Assembly (NCBI GenBank): GCA_028866355.1
Contig: JAGWIH010000017.1
Location: forward strand, 1 to 16,819
Reading direction: 5' to 3'
Origin: Alphaproteobacteria bacterium
GTDB lineage: Bacteria; Pseudomonadota; Alphaproteobacteria; ATCC43930; CGMCC-115725
DNA length: 16,819 bases
Shown here: in pieces, positions 14,515 through 16,819 of the stretch
Layout of the letters: the number at the start of each line of letters is the position of its first letter
How positions within the stretch are numbered: the stretch's first letter is position 1
The notes under the pieces: generated by a model
Databases searched by the model: none
The model's input: the letters and a program-made list of their open reading frames with translations, nothing else
What the model was told of the DNA's origin: nothing
Made by a program: the position numbers and the translations under genes

Positions 14515-15518
14515 CAGCCTGGCCCCGCCGTGTGCTCGGCTTTGAACGGCCGCGCCAACAAGCCTTCGATTTCGCGGTCGATCGCGGCGCCGTGATGCAG
14601 GATTGCGTCAACGGCTTGCACAATGGGCATCTCGATTCCGAGCTTGCGCGCCAGCGCGACGCAAGCGGCTGACGAGGTGACGCCTTCCGCGATCGACCGG
14701 CGCGCGCCGAGGATCGCCGCCAGCGTCTGGCCTTCGCCGAGCGCCAGCCCAAGCGACAGGTTGCGCGACTGCAAGCCGGTACAGGTGAGCGTCAGATCGC
14801 CGAGGCCCGACAGGCCCATCAGCGTCTCGGCCTTGCCGCCCTTGGCAACCGCCAGGCGGACCATCTCGGCAAGGCCGCGCGTGATCAACGCGGCACGCGC
14901 GTTATCGCCGAACTTCTTGCCCATGACGACGCCGCAGGCGATGGCCAGCACGTTCTTGACGGCGCCGCCAACCTGCGCGCCGATCGGATCGCCGGAGAGA
15001 TAGGGCCGGAAGCCGCGGCCGCCGAGCGCCGCGACCAGCTTGGCGCCGAGCGCCGCGTCGGCCGCGGCCAGCGTCACCGCCGTCGGCAGGCCGGCGGCCA
15101 CTTCGCGCGCGAAGGTCGGCCCCGACAGCACGGCAAGCGGCGCGCCAGGCACGGCAGCAGCGGCGACTTCGCTCATCAACGCGCCGGTTTTTTCCTCGAT
15201 ACCCTTGGTGCACAGCACCAGTGGCACATCCTTGGGCAAATGCGGCGCGAGCTGCGTCGCGATGGCGCGCAGGTGCTGCGCCGGGGTCGTCAGCAAGACG
15301 GCGTCGGCCTGCGCCGCCGCGGCGAGCTCGCCGGTCGCGCGGATGCCGCGTTCGAGCTTGATGCCGGGCAAAAAAATTGGGTTTTCGGCGACGGTCGAAA
15401 TCGCCGTCACGACCTCGGCTTCGCGCGCCCACAAGACGACGTCGCGGCCGGCGCGCCGCAGGACTTGCGCCAACGCGGTACCCCAGGCGCCGCCGCCGAT
15501 GATGCCGAAAGTCTGCAT
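14514..15518 (-). CDS. gpsA: NAD(P)-dependent glycerol-3-phosphate dehydrogenase
   Basis: 334 aa, full length for the family. The Rossmann motif 'GIIGGGAWGTALAQVL' is at 5-20, 'NPIFLPGIKL' at 46-55, 'LCTKGIE' at 102-108 with K105, 'SGPTFAREVAAGLPTAV' at 132-148, catalytic K188 in 'GGAVKNVLAIACG' and 'GLSGLGDLTLTC' further on. It reduces dihydroxyacetone phosphate to sn-glycerol 3-phosphate for phospholipid synthesis in the cytoplasm. ATG 15518 is preceded by GGGAGG at about 12 nt. It is the first gene of the coupled minus-strand run gpsA, GATase, cobB, iorA, iorB. Confidence 0.97.
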   Translation of the reverse strand: MQTFGIIGGGAWGTALAQVLRRAGRDVVLWAREAEVVTAISTVAENPIFLPGIKLERGIRATGELAAAAQADAVLLTTPAQHLRAIATQLAPHLPKDVPLVLCTKGIEEKTGALMSEVAAAAVPGAPLAVLSGPTFAREVAAGLPTAVTLAAADAALGAKLVAALGGRGFRPYLSGDPIGAQVGGAVKNVLAIACGVVMGKKFGDNARAALITRGLAEMVRLAVAKGGKAETLMGLSGLGDLTLTCTGLQSRNLSLGLALGEGQTLAAILGARRSIAEGVTSSAACVALARKLGIEMPIVQAVDAILHHGAAIDREIEGLLARPFKAEHTAGPG

Positions 15519-15591
15519 GAAAAGTTACGCCTCCCGCGCCTCACCGCGAGCGATGAAGCACGGAAGGCGTTATCCGATCAAGCGTGCGCGG

Positions 15592-16089
15592 CTATTTGAG
15601 CGCCTCGACGCCGGCCTTCGCCACCTGTTCGTCCTGCGGCGCTCCCGGTGATCCGCTGACGCCGATGGCACCGATGATCTTGCCGTGCTCCACGATCGGC
15701 AAGCCGCCGCCGACGAGGGTCGGTGCGCCGAGCGTGAGCAACGAGACATTGCCTTGGACACGGTCCTGCAGCGCCTGCGACGGCCGCTTGAACATGGCCG
15801 CCGTCTCGGCCTTCTTCTGCGCGAGCGCCACCGAGCCGTATTGCGTATTGTCCATGCGCTCCATCATCACCAGACCGCCGCTCGGCTCGATGATATAGAT
15901 CGCCACCGGGAAGGGAGACTTCCGTGCTTCGGCCTCCGCGGCGGCCATGACCTTTTTCGCCTGCGCCAAGGTGATCGGCGGCCCATAGGCGGGCGGTGCC
16001 GACGGCGGCGGCGATGGCTGCTGCGCCATCGCCGAGACGGCGAAAAATGCCGCGCCGGCGAGCGTGGCAATCAGCCAACGGATTTTCAT
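15592..16089 (-). CDS. Secreted GlcG/HbpS-like (DUF336) protein
   Basis: 165 aa. Residues 1-22 are a signal peptide (cleavage near SAMAQ), followed by a Pro-rich spacer (24-38). Residues ~40-164 are one GlcG/HbpS domain: 'LAQAKKVMAAAEAEA', 'VAIYIIEPSGGLVMMERMD' (62-80), 'QKKAETAAMF' (91-100), 'VGGGLPIVEHGKIIGAIGVSGS' split over 126-147. HbpS from Streptomyces binds haem outside the cell; many homologues have no proven ligand. A strong SD GGAGGG precedes the ATG. It lies 25 nt after the PEBP gene on the same strand, so the pair is probably co-transcribed. Confidence 0.9.
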   Translation of the reverse strand: MKIRWLIATLAGAAFFAVSAMAQQPSPPPSAPPAYGPPITLAQAKKVMAAAEAEARKSPFPVAIYIIEPSGGLVMMERMDNTQYGSVALAQKKAETAAMFKRPSQALQDRVQGNVSLLTLGAPTLVGGGLPIVEHGKIIGAIGVSGSPGAPQDEQVAKAGVEALK

Positions 16090-16114
16090 CGTTCGTCCCT
16101 CCCGGTGGTTTTCG

Positions 16115-16819
16115 CTACTTCTTCAACTTGGCCATGACGGCCGGGTTGGTCGAATAGACGCCGAGGAACTGGCCCTGCGCCAACACCTTGCCCTTCATCG
16201 CCGCGACCGCGGCTTCGCCGCTGAAATCGCCGCTGAGGCCGAGCGACGGCACGTTCAACGCGTAAACGACGAAGTGATAGTGATGGGTGTTCTCGTCGTT
16301 CCACGGTGAGCACGGGCCGTCATAGCCATAATAGGTGCCCTTCAGCGCGTCGTTCGTGGCAAAAGCCCCGGTGTAACTGTTCGCGGCGGGCACGCCGACC
16401 TTGATGGCCGATGCCGGCTTGCCGTGCAGCAGCCGCTCGTTCGAGGCCGCGCCTTCGGGAACCGTCATCACGTTGGCCGGAATGTCGACCAGCACCATGT
16501 GGAAGAAGATCTTGCGCTTGACCGATTTCGTCAGCGTCTTGTCTTTCTGGTTCATCAGCTCGCGATGCTCGGCCGGCGAATCGGTGTCGTAAACGATGAC
16601 GGCATAGGACTTCGTGGCAGCCGGACCCTTCGACCACGAAATGCTCGGATTCTTGTTGGCGGCAGCGGTGGCACCGCCGTGGCCGTCGGCCGTGCAGAAT
16701 GCGTATTCGCTCGCAATCATATGGTCGTACTTCATCGCGTCGACGCGGACATGGATTTTCGCGGAATGCGCGGGCGCGAGCTGCGGCATCTTATAAAGGA
16801 ATGCGGGAGCCGGCGCCTG
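16115..16819 (-). CDS. PEBP family (YbhB/YbcL-like) protein, partial at right edge
   Basis: The stop is at 16115 and the frame is open to the window edge, so at least 235 codons are visible. An ATG at 16789 is possible but has no good SD, and the ten codons before it read 'QAPAPAFLYK', like the region after a signal-peptide cleavage site. I therefore think the true start is outside the window. PEBP features: 'NPSISWSKGP', 'SYAVIVYDTDSP' with the acidic D-x-D, 'FFHMVLVDIP', 'NSYTGAFATND', 'YYGYDGPCSPWNDENTHHYHFVVYALN', matching the phosphate-pocket motifs. The family binds phosphorylated or lipid head-group ligands; the bacterial role is unsettled. It is followed by the GlcG/HbpS-like gene after 25 nt. 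Confidence 0.88.
   Translation of the reverse strand, partial: QAPAPAFLYKMPQLAPAHSAKIHVRVDAMKYDHMIASEYAFCTADGHGGATAAANKNPSISWSKGPAATKSYAVIVYDTDSPAEHRELMNQKDKTLTKSVKRKIFFHMVLVDIPANVMTVPEGAASNERLLHGKPASAIKVGVPAANSYTGAFATNDALKGTYYGYDGPCSPWNDENTHHYHFVVYALNVPSLGLSGDFSGEAAVAAMKGKVLAQGQFLGVYSTNPAVMAKLKK

Overview
The window is high-GC, densely packed bacterial DNA. Gene content (an IorA/IorB pair with the long proteobacterial-type IorB, a GpsA/CobB run, LivK-type periplasmic binding protein, DUF924, CHRD, b561 and GlcG/HbpS families), the codon bias and a perfect FNR/FixK-type box all fit an alphaproteobacterium; the genus cannot be named from sequence alone. No insertion sequence, integrase, phage gene, CRISPR array or rRNA was seen.

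Layout, left to right. (1) 1-2838, all minus strand: the 5' part of a FecR/DUF6600-like secreted protein running off the left edge, a periplasmic branched-chain-amino-acid-type binding protein with a clear hairpin terminator, and a DUF924 protein. (2) 2849-7281, plus strand: an intact tRNA-Arg(CCG) with a plausible promoter, then a perfect FNR/FixK box, then a tight four-gene operon (two different 2OG-Fe(II) oxygenases overlapping by ATGA, a multi-domain Rid/chorismatase-like protein, a canonical HemN), then a decayed second copy of the same tRNA-Arg. (3) 7282-9292: a secreted CHRD protein convergent with a cytochrome b561-type membrane protein, whose upstream neighbour is a periplasmic protein built from a duplicated Cys-pair module. 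(4) 9378-15518, minus strand: gpsA, a class I glutamine amidotransferase, a CobB-type sirtuin, iorA and iorB, mostly with overlapping stop/start codons, hence probably one transcript. (5) 15592-16819, minus strand: a PEBP-family protein (partial, entering from the right edge) followed by a secreted GlcG/HbpS-like protein.

The most unusual part is region 2. The tRNA-flanked, FNR-boxed cassette joins O2-consuming 2OG oxygenases, a Rid-fold protein (a fold that hydrolyses imines/enamines or acts on chorismate) and an O2-independent radical-SAM coproporphyrinogen oxidase. I do not recognise this four-gene set as a described pathway. The rest looks like ordinary metabolism and envelope functions, with the duplicated-module periplasmic protein beside a b-type cytochrome as a secondary curiosity.
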